Shown here: one piece after another, positions 7,831-16,795 of the stretch
Layout: every line of letters starts with the position of its first letter
How positions within the stretch are numbered: position 1 is the first letter of the stretch
Source of the DNA: an uncultured Fibrobacter sp.
GTDB lineage: Bacteria > Fibrobacterota > Fibrobacteria > Fibrobacterales > Fibrobacteraceae
DNA length: 38,911 nucleotides
Direction of reading: 5' to 3'
NCBI GenBank assembly: GCA_934691725.1
Contig: CAKUTF010000027.1
Location: 1-38,911, forward strand
The notes under the pieces: generated by a model
What the model saw: only the letters and a program-made list of their open reading frames with translations
Database searches by the model: none
Told to the model about the DNA's origin: nothing
Position numbers and translations under genes: made by a program

Positions 7831-8574
7831 ATGACCGAAGAAGCAAAAGACAAGAACACCGCAGAAAAAAAGGAAACCGGCATCCCCGAATTTTACCGGG
7901 ACCTTGCCCAAGACAGGGAATATCCGTGTCTCTGGCATTTTGTCCACAGGCACATCCCGGGAACGCGCAAGCCCATCCAGACGGAAGGGAACGTCCCCGA
8001 CCGGCGCCCGATCGACTGGAAGGAAATCTTCCAGGACGAAAGTGGGCATCTCGAAATCGAGATAGGCTCGGGCAAGGGCGGTTTTCTCGTGGAATACGGC
8101 AAGCGCCATCCGGATTTCCGCATTTTAGGAAGCGAATGGGACCTGACATGGGCTCACTACGCGGCAAGCCGCGAAATGCGGAACGGCGTCGGCGAAAACA
8201 CGGCGATGCTCCGGGGCGACATCTTCTACTTTCTGCGGGACCGCGTCCGGGACAGCACGGTCGATGCGTTCCATATGTATTTTCCGGATCCCTGGCCCAA
8301 GGAGCGCCACCACAAGAACCGGCTTCTGCGCGACGAATTTCTCGTCGAAGTCGCGCGGGTGCTGAAACCGGGCAAGCGTCTCTTCTATTGGGGAACGGAC
8401 CACAAGGAATACAACGAGATTGCGCTCGAAACATTTGACCGCTTTCCCACAGCAAAAATCCTCGTGCGAAACGACGCGCCTCCCACCGAAGGCATCATGA
8501 CGAACTTCGAAAAAAAATACCGGGAAGAAGGCCGCCCGATATACCGCAGCATCGTCGAATTCGAAAAGCCCTGA
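7831..8574 (+). CDS. trmB: tRNA (guanine-N7-)-methyltransferase
   Basis: TrmB uses S-adenosylmethionine to make m7G46 in the tRNA variable loop. The sequence shows the SAM-binding motif LEIEIGSGKGGFL and the strongly diagnostic FPDPWPKERHHKNRL, followed by VARVLKPGKRLFYWGTDHKE. A hydrophilic N-terminal extension of about 70 residues (MTEEAKDKNTAEKKETG...) comes before the methyltransferase core, so the 247-aa protein is slightly longer than E. coli TrmB. I chose the ATG at 7831, 7 bp after the MBL gene stop; a TTG at 7807 would overlap that gene. It is probably translated by coupling, since only a weak AGGGTG precedes it. Confidence 0.95.
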   Translation: MTEEAKDKNTAEKKETGIPEFYRDLAQDREYPCLWHFVHRHIPGTRKPIQTEGNVPDRRPIDWKEIFQDESGHLEIEIGSGKGGFLVEYGKRHPDFRILGSEWDLTWAHYAASREMRNGVGENTAMLRGDIFYFLRDRVRDSTVDAFHMYFPDPWPKERHHKNRLLRDEFLVEVARVLKPGKRLFYWGTDHKEYNEIALETFDRFPTAKILVRNDAPPTEGIMTNFEKKYREEGRPIYRSIVEFEKP

Positions 8575-8588
8575 AAAGCGGACGGAAT

Positions 8589-10253
8589 ATGCTCGAACAA
8601 CTTGTCATCCGAAACTTCGCCCTGATTGAAGAATGTACGATTCGGTTCGAAAAAGGCTTTTCCGCGATAACCGGTGAGACCGGAGCGGGAAAATCCATGC
8701 TGATGGCGGCGCTCCGGACCGTCGTCGGGGGAAAACCTCCCGTTTCCGCGGTTCGGGCAGGGACGGAAAAGGCATCCGTCGAAGCGACCTTTCGCATTTC
8801 GGCTAACAGCGAAGCGAAACGCCTCTTGGAAGCCCAGGAAATCGATTCGGACGACGAGCTTGTCCTCCTCCGCGAAATTCTCGCCAGCGGAAAGAGCCGT
8901 GCCCGCGTAAACGGAACCGTCGTCAATATAGCGACCCTCGAACGACTCGGCGAGACACTCATCCAGATGCACGGCCAGAGCGACCAGCTCCTTTTGCGCG
9001 ACCTGCATGTCCAGCAAAAGATGCTCGACGAATACGCCGGAGCCAAAGCGGAACTATCCGCTTACGAAAAAGCCTGGGACGAATGGACAAGCCTCAACGA
9101 CGAACTCCAAAAGACCGAGGAAAACGCCCGAAAGCTTTCGGAACAGAAGGAATTTCTCGCATTCCAGAAGAACGAACTCGAAAAGGCGGCGCTCCGCGAA
9201 GGCGAAGAGGCGGAACTCGAAGCGAAAACCGCAGCGGCAGCCAAGTCCGAAGCGAAAGTCCGCGCGGTCGAGGAACTCCGGGAACTTTTCGACGGGGAAA
9301 ACGGCTTGCGGTCGAAATTCGAAGCATTCAGCGCGAGAACGCGACAGCTCGCCTCAAGGCTCCCCGAACTGGAAGAATGGTCGAGGAAACTCGCCGACGC
9401 CTACGATTCGCTTTCCTTTGTCGAAGATGCGCTCGGAGACGTCGAAAATTCCGCGGACTTAGACCCAGCAGAACTCGACCGGGCAAATTCCAGGCTCGCC
9501 CAGATCCAGCGTCTGAAACGCAAATACCATACAGACGAAACAGGCCTCGTCGGGCTTTTCTCCCGGCGGAAGAGCGAACTCGAAAGCCTTGAAAATCTCG
9601 ATGCGGACCTTTCCGAAATCCGGAAAAAAATCAAAAAATGCGAAGCCCGCCTCAAAGAGACCTCAAGCGCACTCACCGAAAAGCGCAAGGCAGGAAAGCT
9701 CAAGCTCGACGCCAAGGTCGAAAAGGCGCTGCAGTCGCTCGGAATGCCCAAGGCCAGGTTCGTCACCTCGCTTACCGAAGACGCCTACACCCCAAAAGGC
9801 AAGGACCGCGTGGAATTCTGCATCGCGCCCAACGTCGGCGAAGGGGAAAAGCCTTTGCGCCTAGCCGTCTCCGGCGGCGAACTTTCCCGCGTGCTTCTCG
9901 CCTTCGAATCGGTTCTCGCGGAACTCGACCGCACCCCGGTCCTGGTCTTTGACGAAGTCGATTCGGGCATCAGCGGCGAAATAGGAAACCGCGTCGGCGA
10001 ATCGCTCCGGGATATCGGAAAATTTCACCAGGTCCTTTCGATTACGCACTTGCAGCAGGTAGCGTGCCGCTCCGCGTCACATCTCGCCGTCGAAAAGCAC
10101 GAAAGCGCAGAGGGAAGGACCGTTTCGACCGTGAAATTATTATCATATCAGGAAAGAATCGTGGAAATCGCGCGAATGCTCGGCGACGCAAAGTCCCCCA
10201 CGTCGATTGCCCACGCCAAGGAACTATTGGAGGAAACCCATGCCTCTGAGTGA
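8589..10253 (+). CDS. recN: DNA repair protein RecN
   Basis: RecN is an SMC-like ATPase that acts in double-strand-break repair. The 554-aa length is standard. The N-terminal ATPase half starts MLEQLVIRNFALIEE and has Walker A GETGAGKSM; IQMHGQSDQLLLRDLHVQQK is the family Q-loop region. A long coiled coil with a central break spans about residues 150-380. The C-terminal half has the ABC signature SGGELSRVLLAFESVL and Walker B VLVFDEVDSGISGEIG. The last codons overlap the start of the phosphatidyltransferase gene by 14 nt. I see no obvious SOS box; expression probably comes from the promoter upstream of the MBL gene. Confidence 0.96.
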   Translation: MLEQLVIRNFALIEECTIRFEKGFSAITGETGAGKSMLMAALRTVVGGKPPVSAVRAGTEKASVEATFRISANSEAKRLLEAQEIDSDDELVLLREILASGKSRARVNGTVVNIATLERLGETLIQMHGQSDQLLLRDLHVQQKMLDEYAGAKAELSAYEKAWDEWTSLNDELQKTEENARKLSEQKEFLAFQKNELEKAALREGEEAELEAKTAAAAKSEAKVRAVEELRELFDGENGLRSKFEAFSARTRQLASRLPELEEWSRKLADAYDSLSFVEDALGDVENSADLDPAELDRANSRLAQIQRLKRKYHTDETGLVGLFSRRKSELESLENLDADLSEIRKKIKKCEARLKETSSALTEKRKAGKLKLDAKVEKALQSLGMPKARFVTSLTEDAYTPKGKDRVEFCIAPNVGEGEKPLRLAVSGGELSRVLLAFESVLAELDRTPVLVFDEVDSGISGEIGNRVGESLRDIGKFHQVLSITHLQQVACRSASHLAVEKHESAEGRTVSTVKLLSYQERIVEIARMLGDAKSPTSIAHAKELLEETHASE

Positions 10254-11397
10254 AAAACTTCTGAACCTGCGCCTGAGAGGCCGCGTCTGGCGGATTTTTC
10301 GCGCAGCGCTTTTCATCCCGCTTATCGCCTGCATCTGGACGGAACACAACTATTCCGCGGCGATGCTCACGTTCATCGTGCTGATCCTCACCTGGCTGAA
10401 TACATGGCAGCTCCGCGTACAGGAAACGGAAGCGCCTTATTACCAGCTGTGGCTGAACGTCATCGAGGGAGTCCTTTCGGTGACGGTGATGTCGAGCATC
10501 CTCATCCGAAACTACATCAAGGAAGACGATTTCGAAATCCTGCTTTCCGTCGGGTGCGTTTTCCTGCTTGCCCGAGTCATCGCGCACTCGCTTCTTTCCC
10601 TTTCCATTTTGCGGGAGGGGAAATCCCTTCCGGGACGTCACGCCTGGTCCAAGATTTCCACGGTCGCCATCAACGCGACAATGCTCGTCTATATCCTCGG
10701 CCTTGAACGCTTCGAACAAATCTTCATGGTCGCGAGCCTCCTCTTGATGGGTGCCGCTTCCGCCTCCTACCTCTACTGGTATTACCGAGATCCCGCCCAC
10801 CGGAAACCCCTTTCCATCGCAAGCCAATTGACGATGACGCGAATCGTGCTCACGCCTTTCTTCCTGTGGGTTTTCTTCTACGACAACGACTTGAACTATA
10901 CGAACAATCACATCGTCTTTAAGGTTCTCGCGCTGGTGATGGTGCTGGGATTCATGCTCACCGACTTCCTAGACGGCTATCTAGCCCGCAAATGGGGCGA
11001 AGTTTCCACGCTCGGCAAATACCTTGACCCGTTCAGCGACAAGATTTCGAACATGACGATTTTCCTCTGCTTTATCGCCACGGGATACGCTCCCGTCTGG
11101 ATGGTCGCGCTCATCTACTTCCGCGAAGCGAGCGTCGAAACCCTGCGGACCCTTGCGGCAGCCGAAAACATCGTCATGCCGGCACGGCGCAGCGGCAAGT
11201 GGAAAACAGCCATCCAGGGAATCGGCATCGTCGCCATTCTCGTCGGAGCGCTCGATCCCATCCAGCAGATCGAAGGCTTCAAGGCGGTCTGGAACGTCCT
11301 CCCCACCGCCTCGATGGGGGTTATCACGTTCATCACCCTGGCGAGCGGCATCGACTACTTTGTCGCCTCCCGGCATATTTTGCAAAAATATGTCTAA
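10240..11397 (+). CDS. CDP-alcohol phosphatidyltransferase (PgsA-like) with an N-terminal membrane extension
   Basis: The C-terminal half (about residues 190-385) resembles phosphatidylglycerophosphate synthase: it opens ASQLTMTRIVLTPFF, carries the catalytic pattern DG-x2-AR-x8-G-x3-D-x3-D (in DFLDGYLARKWGEVSTLGKY and DPFSD, residues 243-267), and has the PgsA-like stretch FREASVETLRTLAAAEN then GKWKTAIQG. It should join a polar head group to a CDP-activated lipid in the inner membrane. The first 190 residues are extra: about five hydrophobic segments with short polar links, not part of normal PgsA (about 180-200 aa). The ATG at 10240 is chosen for its GGAGG, 6 nt upstream; this overlaps recN by 14 nt. 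The head group (glycerol phosphate or other) is not certain. Confidence 0.85.
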   Translation: MPLSEKLLNLRLRGRVWRIFRAALFIPLIACIWTEHNYSAAMLTFIVLILTWLNTWQLRVQETEAPYYQLWLNVIEGVLSVTVMSSILIRNYIKEDDFEILLSVGCVFLLARVIAHSLLSLSILREGKSLPGRHAWSKISTVAINATMLVYILGLERFEQIFMVASLLLMGAASASYLYWYYRDPAHRKPLSIASQLTMTRIVLTPFFLWVFFYDNDLNYTNNHIVFKVLALVMVLGFMLTDFLDGYLARKWGEVSTLGKYLDPFSDKISNMTIFLCFIATGYAPVWMVALIYFREASVETLRTLAAAENIVMPARRSGKWKTAIQGIGIVAILVGALDPIQQIEGFKAVWNVLPTASMGVITFITLASGIDYFVASRHILQKYV

Positions 11398-11412
11398 ATG
11401 AGGCAAAAGCCC

Positions 11413-11441
11413 TTGACAGCCTCGGCAAGATTTACTATATA
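11413..11441 (+). promoter_or_regulatory. Sigma70-type promoter of the initiator tRNA gene
   Basis: A perfect -35 TTGACA (11413-11418), a 17-bp spacer, and TATATA (11436-11441). Transcription should start near 11448, about 23 bp before the tRNA. It is the best consensus promoter in the window. Confidence 0.8.
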
Positions 11442-11470
11442 TGGTTCGTGCTTAACGGCACACACCTCGA

Positions 11471-11543
<73 letters not shown>

Positions 11544-11545
11544 CT

Positions 11546-11578
11546 AAAAAGACTCGGAGATTTCCGGGTCTTTTTTTT
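11546..11578 (+). terminator. Rho-independent terminator after tRNA-fMet, probably bidirectional
   Basis: The stem GACTCGG (11551-11557) pairs with CCGGGTC (11564-11570) with one G-U wobble, followed by eight Ts. Five As precede the stem, so on the minus strand the hairpin is followed by five Us. It can also end transcripts of smc, whose stop codon is about 65 bp away. Confidence 0.85.
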
Positions 11579-11644
11579 GTATCCCAAATATTCGAAAATC
11601 GAGCTTCCCCACCAAAATTTCGATAGAAGTTCAAATTCCGTTTT

Positions 11645-14600
11645 TTACGTCCGGTGAAGTTCCAGCGCAACCGCATCGTCGAGCTTAACGGAAGCGATCC
11701 GGGAAATTCCCTTGATTTCCTGCGTGACACCGTAGAGCATGTCCGCCGCTGCCATTGTCCGCTTGTTGTGCGTCACCAGAATGAACTGCGTCTGGTTCGA
11801 GAAATGTCGCAAAAGTTCCATAAAGCGTCCGATATTCGCATCGTCTAGCGGACCATCGACTTCGTCTAGGACGCAATAAGGCGAAGGCTTTTCCATGTAG
11901 ATGGCGAAAAGGAGCGAGACGGCGGTTAGGGCGCGTTCCCCTCCGGAAAGGGCGGTCACCCCGCGCATCTTCTTGCCGGTCGGGCGAGCGTTCACTTCGA
12001 TGGTCGCTTCGAGCGGATCGACGCCTTCCTGCAAAATCAGTTTCGCTTCGCCGTTGATCATGATGCGGCTGAAAACATCCTGGAAATTTTTCTGGATGTT
12101 GCGGAACGTCGAAAGGAACCTGTTGCGCGCCCTCTCGTCGCAAATCGCGATGGCCCGCTCCAGGGAAGCCCGCGCCTTGTCCAGATCGTCAAACTGTTTT
12201 TCGACTTCGGCGAGGCGAGCCTTCTGGGCGGCAAAGTCCTCCATCATATCGACATTGACAGGTCCGAGCGCCTTGATTTGACTCCGCAAATCCGAAATTT
12301 CCTTTTTCGCGCTTTTTTCCTCGTATTCGACGCGGGTCACGTCTTCCGCATGGTCGATGTTTATTTCCCAGTCGGCAAAAATCCGCTCCCGCATCCGGTC
12401 GATGTTCGTCCCCAAGGCACTGATCCGGAGGGTGACGTCGTTTATGTCCGACGAGCGTTCCAACAGCTTCGAATTGATCGCATTCTGTTCCGAGCGCCAA
12501 TCGTTGATGTCGCCAGCGACAATGTTGTAGCGTTCCTGGGCGGCATCGCGTTCGGCTTCTTTCGTCCGCAATTCCGCGTCCTTTTCCTGGATGTTTTCCG
12601 CGAGAGTCTTTTCCTTGGAAAGAAGTTCCTCTTTCTGGATTTCCAGAGCGGAAATTTCCCGGTTGCGACCGGCAACGATATCCTGGAAGACTTTGATCCG
12701 GTCTCCGATGGCGCGGATTCGCGTCAAGTTGTTTTGCAATGTCGATTGGGCGGACCCGACTCGGTTTCGAAGCTCGCGGACATCCTCGTCCTTGTCCTTC
12801 AAGACCTGGTCCTGCTCGGAGAGGGAATCCATGACCTTGGCATACGCATTTTCTAGGCGGAGCGTTTCTTCTTCGGCAGCGGCGAGTTCCGCATCGTCCG
12901 AGCGGGACTCTTCCGCATTTCGGATGCGCTCTTCCGCATTTCCAAGTTCGATGTTGAGTCTTTCTAGACGCCTTTCGGTATCGGAGAGGACGTTCCGGTG
13001 AATTTTTTCGGCTGCGGCCCCGGAACGCATCTTTTCTTGCGCTTCCCGGATCGAGTCCTCCGTTTCGGAAAGCAGCGAGCGGGCTTCGTCGAGGCGTTCA
13101 CCGAGCCGTTCGCGTTCATCGGCAAACTTTTCGAGTTCGGCCTTGAGCGATTCCAATTCGACCGAATACTTTTCCGCTTCGGCTTTCCGGGCAAGTATTC
13201 CGGGCGATTCGCTTTTTCCATGTCCGCCAAAGACAAGACCTTCCGTCGAAACATAGCGTCCGTCGAGCGAAAGGAACCAGTATTTCTGCCCGCGAAATTC
13301 TGCGGCGAGTTCCCGCGCAACGGGGAAGCTTTCCACGAGAATCGCATGGGAGAGGAGTCTTTCGAGGATCCGTTCAACCGGAGTTTCGGCCTTGACAAAC
13401 TTGGAAGCCTCCCCGATGACACCGGGGCGCTGCGGGAAACTTTCCAACGGCATCACCCCCGAATCAAAAGCCAAAAACGAACTTCCCGCTTGGGAAACGT
13501 CCAACGCATCCAACAGGCCGTTCACAAATGCGGGATCCTTGGAAACAACCGCATCCAGGGCATTTCCGAGTGCGAACTCGATTGCCGCCGCGTATTCGGG
13601 TTCCACATGGATTAGCTCTCCCAACAGTCCGTAAACTTCAGCCGACTTGCCGTTTACGAGAAAGTTCGCTCCGGCGCCCGAATCGGAATCCATGTTCTGC
13701 AGGACTTCGATGCGCGATTCGAGCCCGGCAATCCGGTTTCTCGCCTTTGAAATTTTCTCGTCCTCGAGCGAAAGGGCATTCGACAGGTTTTCGATTTCCT
13801 CTTCCCGGACATTTTTCTGTTCCGAAAAAAGTTCGATTTCCTTTTGGGCGCTTTCGGAACCTGCAGCGAGAATGGAGAGGCTTTCTTCCGACTCCGCCTT
13901 CCTTTGCGAAAGTTCGCTCCGCTCCCCTTTCCACTTTTCGACGTTCGAGCGGAGCATCTCGGTTTCCCCATCGAGCCTTTGCCATCTGGCCCGAAGCTCG
14001 TTCGCCTTTTTCAGGCTCGAAAGCCGCGCTTCCGAAAGGGACCTGGACTGTTCCCGAAGTTCATCGACATTGTCGCGCAAGACCTGGAGCGCTTCCTCCT
14101 CGCGAAGAAGCTCTTCTTCCTGTTCGGAAATCGCTTCCGCGGATCCCAGCATTCTGGTTTCTTCTTCCAATCGGTCGTGTTCCGCTTTCAGGTTCGCCAT
14201 CTGGCTTTCCGCATCCGAGATTTCCGAGCGGTACTTTTGCACGCTCATCTCCGCGGCGCCTTGCCTTTCGCGGTTTCGGGTAAACTCGTTGTTCAAGTCC
14301 TTGAGTTCCAGTTCTTTCCGGTTCGCTTCCCTGTTTAGTCCGTCGAGATTTTCCTTGTCGTCGGCTATCGCGAGTTCGCGTTCCGCGATTTTCGCCTGGA
14401 GTTCCACAAGGCGCGTCTTGTCCGACTCCTGCTCGTGCGAAAGGCGGACGTTCGCATCGTTCAGGACGCTCAGGTTCTTCCGGCAGTCTTCATACTTGTC
14501 AAGGCTTACGGAAAGGTCCAGTTCGCGGAGCCTGTTTCTAAGCCTCTTCCATTCGGCGGCCTTTTCCGCCTGCTTTTCGTACTGTCGGACCGCGGCGCGT

Positions 14601-15196
14601 TCATGCCGGAGATTGTCCTCGACCCGTTCCATGTTCGAGCGGATACGCTCTAACTGGTTCAGAGACTCCTTCCGGTCCTTCTTGTATTTGCTGACTCCGG
14701 CGGCTTCTTCGAAAAGGGTCCGACGATACTCGGGGTTGTCCGCGAGAACGTTTCGGATCATCGTCTCGTTCATCTGGGAATAATTGCCCGAACCTAGCCC
14801 CGAATCGAGAAAGAGGTTCTGGATGTCCTTGAGGCGGCATTCCTGGTTGTTTATCAGGTATTCCGTGAGGCCGTCGCGATGCGCCCTGCGCGTAATCATC
14901 ACTTCGGAATATTCGGAAGAAAGGTTCCCGTCGCTGTTGTCGATGACCAGGGAAACCTCGGCGATGCTCATCGCGGCACGCTCTTCCGTTCCCGAAAAGA
15001 TGACGCTCTGCATCTTGTCCATGCGGAGCACCGAAGCGCGCTGTTCCCCGAGAACCCAGCGGATAGCATCGACGATGTTCGACTTGCCCGCTCCGTTCGG
15101 CCCGACGACAGCCGTGAGACCGCCCCCCGGAAAGGTAACCTCGGTCCGCTGCGCAAACGACTTGAATCCGAAAATCTTTAGCTTGGTAATCTTCAC
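11645..15196 (-). CDS. smc: Chromosome partition protein SMC
   Basis: At 1183 aa this is a full-length bacterial SMC, the ATPase that condenses and separates chromosomes with ScpA and ScpB. N-terminal head: MKITKLKIFGFKSFAQRTEV and Walker A GPNGAGKSN (residues 32-40). Two long coiled coils flank a hinge around residues 500-680 (SAEVYGLLGELIHVEPEYA marks its start). C-terminal head: signature TALSGGERALTAVSLLFAIY and Walker B YCVLDEVDGPLDDANI. The start is a GTG with no clear ribosome binding site; a TATCTT box ends 9 nt upstream (15206-15211). It lies 31 bp after the small lipoprotein gene, so it could have both read-through and its own promoter. Confidence 0.97.
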   Translation of the reverse strand: MKITKLKIFGFKSFAQRTEVTFPGGGLTAVVGPNGAGKSNIVDAIRWVLGEQRASVLRMDKMQSVIFSGTEERAAMSIAEVSLVIDNSDGNLSSEYSEVMITRRAHRDGLTEYLINNQECRLKDIQNLFLDSGLGSGNYSQMNETMIRNVLADNPEYRRTLFEEAAGVSKYKKDRKESLNQLERIRSNMERVEDNLRHERAAVRQYEKQAEKAAEWKRLRNRLRELDLSVSLDKYEDCRKNLSVLNDANVRLSHEQESDKTRLVELQAKIAERELAIADDKENLDGLNREANRKELELKDLNNEFTRNRERQGAAEMSVQKYRSEISDAESQMANLKAEHDRLEEETRMLGSAEAISEQEEELLREEEALQVLRDNVDELREQSRSLSEARLSSLKKANELRARWQRLDGETEMLRSNVEKWKGERSELSQRKAESEESLSILAAGSESAQKEIELFSEQKNVREEEIENLSNALSLEDEKISKARNRIAGLESRIEVLQNMDSDSGAGANFLVNGKSAEVYGLLGELIHVEPEYAAAIEFALGNALDAVVSKDPAFVNGLLDALDVSQAGSSFLAFDSGVMPLESFPQRPGVIGEASKFVKAETPVERILERLLSHAILVESFPVARELAAEFRGQKYWFLSLDGRYVSTEGLVFGGHGKSESPGILARKAEAEKYSVELESLKAELEKFADERERLGERLDEARSLLSETEDSIREAQEKMRSGAAAEKIHRNVLSDTERRLERLNIELGNAEERIRNAEESRSDDAELAAAEEETLRLENAYAKVMDSLSEQDQVLKDKDEDVRELRNRVGSAQSTLQNNLTRIRAIGDRIKVFQDIVAGRNREISALEIQKEELLSKEKTLAENIQEKDAELRTKEAERDAAQERYNIVAGDINDWRSEQNAINSKLLERSSDINDVTLRISALGTNIDRMRERIFADWEINIDHAEDVTRVEYEEKSAKKEISDLRSQIKALGPVNVDMMEDFAAQKARLAEVEKQFDDLDKARASLERAIAICDERARNRFLSTFRNIQKNFQDVFSRIMINGEAKLILQEGVDPLEATIEVNARPTGKKMRGVTALSGGERALTAVSLLFAIYMEKPSPYCVLDEVDGPLDDANIGRFMELLRHFSNQTQFILVTHNKRTMAAADMLYGVTQEIKGISRIASVKLDDAVALELHRT

Positions 15197-15205
15197 GACG
15201 GTTCA

Positions 15206-15211
15206 AAGATA
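15206..15211 (-). promoter_or_regulatory. TATCTT -10-like box upstream of smc
   Basis: On the minus strand TATCTT ends 9 nt before the smc GTG, the same spacing as for the MBL gene at 6909. No Shine-Dalgarno site lies in the 9 nt. Confidence 0.35.
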
Positions 15212-15227
15212 AAATAAAAGGACTGCT

Positions 15228-15578
15228 TCATTCGAACTTCAAAACCCAGAGGCTGTCTTTTCGGGAAATCTTCGCGAGTTCGCTTCCGCCGTCAAACCGG
15301 ATCTTTCCCAGTTCGACGGATTCCCAGCGACCGTCCGCCTGCGCCTCGAAAACGATGCGGAACGACCCGACAAAATCCCGCTCGTGGACATGCGAAAGTT
15401 CCCCGGGAGCGACCTCTTCGGGAATCCAGACCAGCGTATCGCTTTCGCCGACGACGGAAAAATTCCGAATTGTCCGGTCCGAAAGGTTCTTCACCTGCAA
15501 GCGTTCCGTAGATTCCCAGACAAGATGCGTACAGGCGAGAAGCGGAAGGATCAGGACGCCTAGAAGCAGCCGTTTCAT
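15228..15578 (-). CDS. Small lipoprotein of unknown function
   Basis: This is a 116-aa protein with a clear lipoprotein signal (MKRLLLGVLILPLLAC, lipobox LLAC with Cys at 16). The mature part of about 100 residues is polar and looks rich in beta strands (RLQVKNLSDRTIRNFSVVGE). The ATG overlaps the stop of the upstream gene as ATGA, so the two are translationally coupled. No family recognised. Probably anchored to the inner or outer membrane and a partner of the 406-aa exported protein. Confidence 0.75.
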   Translation of the reverse strand: MKRLLLGVLILPLLACTHLVWESTERLQVKNLSDRTIRNFSVVGESDTLVWIPEEVAPGELSHVHERDFVGSFRIVFEAQADGRWESVELGKIRFDGGSELAKISRKDSLWVLKFE

Positions 15579-16795
15579 TTTGCATTCTCCCGGACGATGC
15601 CCTTTGCGGTGATTTCACGCGGAGCGGACTGCGAAGTTTTTTTCGAGCGGGACGCTTCGAATTCCTTTTCGCGTTCCTCGCGACGCTGCTTTTTCAGTTC
15701 GTCGTCCGTTTCGAGCGTCCGCGTGATCATCGGCGAGGACTTCGCCCCGTTCAAGCCGATAAACTTGTCAAAAATCCGCTCGATTCCGAAGTGGAACTGC
15801 ACGATGAAGGTTCCCCTTAGCCCGAAGACATTTTCGATTTCGTCCGCATGGTTGTAGGCTACCCGCACGAAGGGAAGCGAAAGCCCTCCGCCCCAGAGCA
15901 AGTCTCCGTTATCCTTGCGGTAGCATGTCAAATCGACGGAAACGACCTTGGACGGATCCGGATAATATTTAAGGGCGAAAAACCGGAGCGCCCTGTCGGG
16001 AAAATAGAACGCGAGTTCCGCATAAAGCCTTTGCGCAAAGAGGTTCTGCTCCCAGAAGATCCGGACAGAATCCCGGACGTGGGTCTTTCCGCTGTAAAAG
16101 GCGAAATCGAGGTTCGGCAAATAGGTCAGCGGCCCCGAAGCCTTTCCGTTTAAAATTTCCTTGGATTCCAGGTTCAGCGAAAGACGCACATGGCGAAAAT
16201 CCGCATGGTGAAAGCTCGTCTGCACCGACACGGGACCGAACACGGCAATCGCCCACTCAAAGAGGCTGTCGGATTCCGCTTCATAGACTTTTCCCACGTG
16301 CTCGGGATTCGTGTACTGGATGCCTCCGGCAAAGCCTAGGCCTTTCTGCGGACTAGCAACGGAAAAGCCTGCGGTCTGGACGCTACGGATCAGGGAAAAT
16401 TCGCCGTAATGCGGAAACAGGAGAAAATCCTCGCTGTCCCAGCCATGGCGTTCCACCCACCAGAGCGCTCCGAGGTCCCAGCCACTCTTTCCAAGCTCTT
16501 CCGCAAAATAACCTGCGAAATTCTGCCTCAGCACATAGCCTTCGTGCTTTCCGAAATCGGTCGAAAGCTTCGACTGGCCAGGCAGCGGAAAATAATACAG
16601 GTTGAACCCGACATAGCCATCGACACCCGGTCGGAAAACCGAGCCGAATTCCCGGAGCTGCAAATCGCGGACAGCGCTTCCGCCCAGAGAGACATCCGCA
16701 GTCGAAACGTTTCCCGCAAAAGAAAGGGAAACAAGAAACAGCATGCATCGAACGATGCACGCCGCTCCAATTTTTTTTCCCTTAAAAAATGCCAT
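15575..16795 (-). CDS. Exported protein of unknown function, possible outer-membrane beta-barrel
   Basis: The 406-aa protein has an N-terminal signal (residues 1-27, ending VSLSFAG). The mature part is rich in Tyr, Phe and Trp with many alternating strands (VDGYVGFNLYYFPLPGQ, FFALKYYPDPSKVVSVDLTC), which suggests a beta-barrel or beta-sandwich. The last 60 residues are a highly charged, probably disordered tail (DDELKKQRREEREKEFEASR). I recognise no family. The start codon shares one base with the stop of the DUF2062-DUF1015 gene (TGATG), and the stop overlaps the next lipoprotein gene by 4 nt, so the three genes form a tight unit. Confidence 0.7.
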   Translation of the reverse strand: MAFFKGKKIGAACIVRCMLFLVSLSFAGNVSTADVSLGGSAVRDLQLREFGSVFRPGVDGYVGFNLYYFPLPGQSKLSTDFGKHEGYVLRQNFAGYFAEELGKSGWDLGALWWVERHGWDSEDFLLFPHYGEFSLIRSVQTAGFSVASPQKGLGFAGGIQYTNPEHVGKVYEAESDSLFEWAIAVFGPVSVQTSFHHADFRHVRLSLNLESKEILNGKASGPLTYLPNLDFAFYSGKTHVRDSVRIFWEQNLFAQRLYAELAFYFPDRALRFFALKYYPDPSKVVSVDLTCYRKDNGDLLWGGGLSLPFVRVAYNHADEIENVFGLRGTFIVQFHFGIERIFDKFIGLNGAKSSPMITRTLETDDELKKQRREEREKEFEASRSKKTSQSAPREITAKGIVRENAK

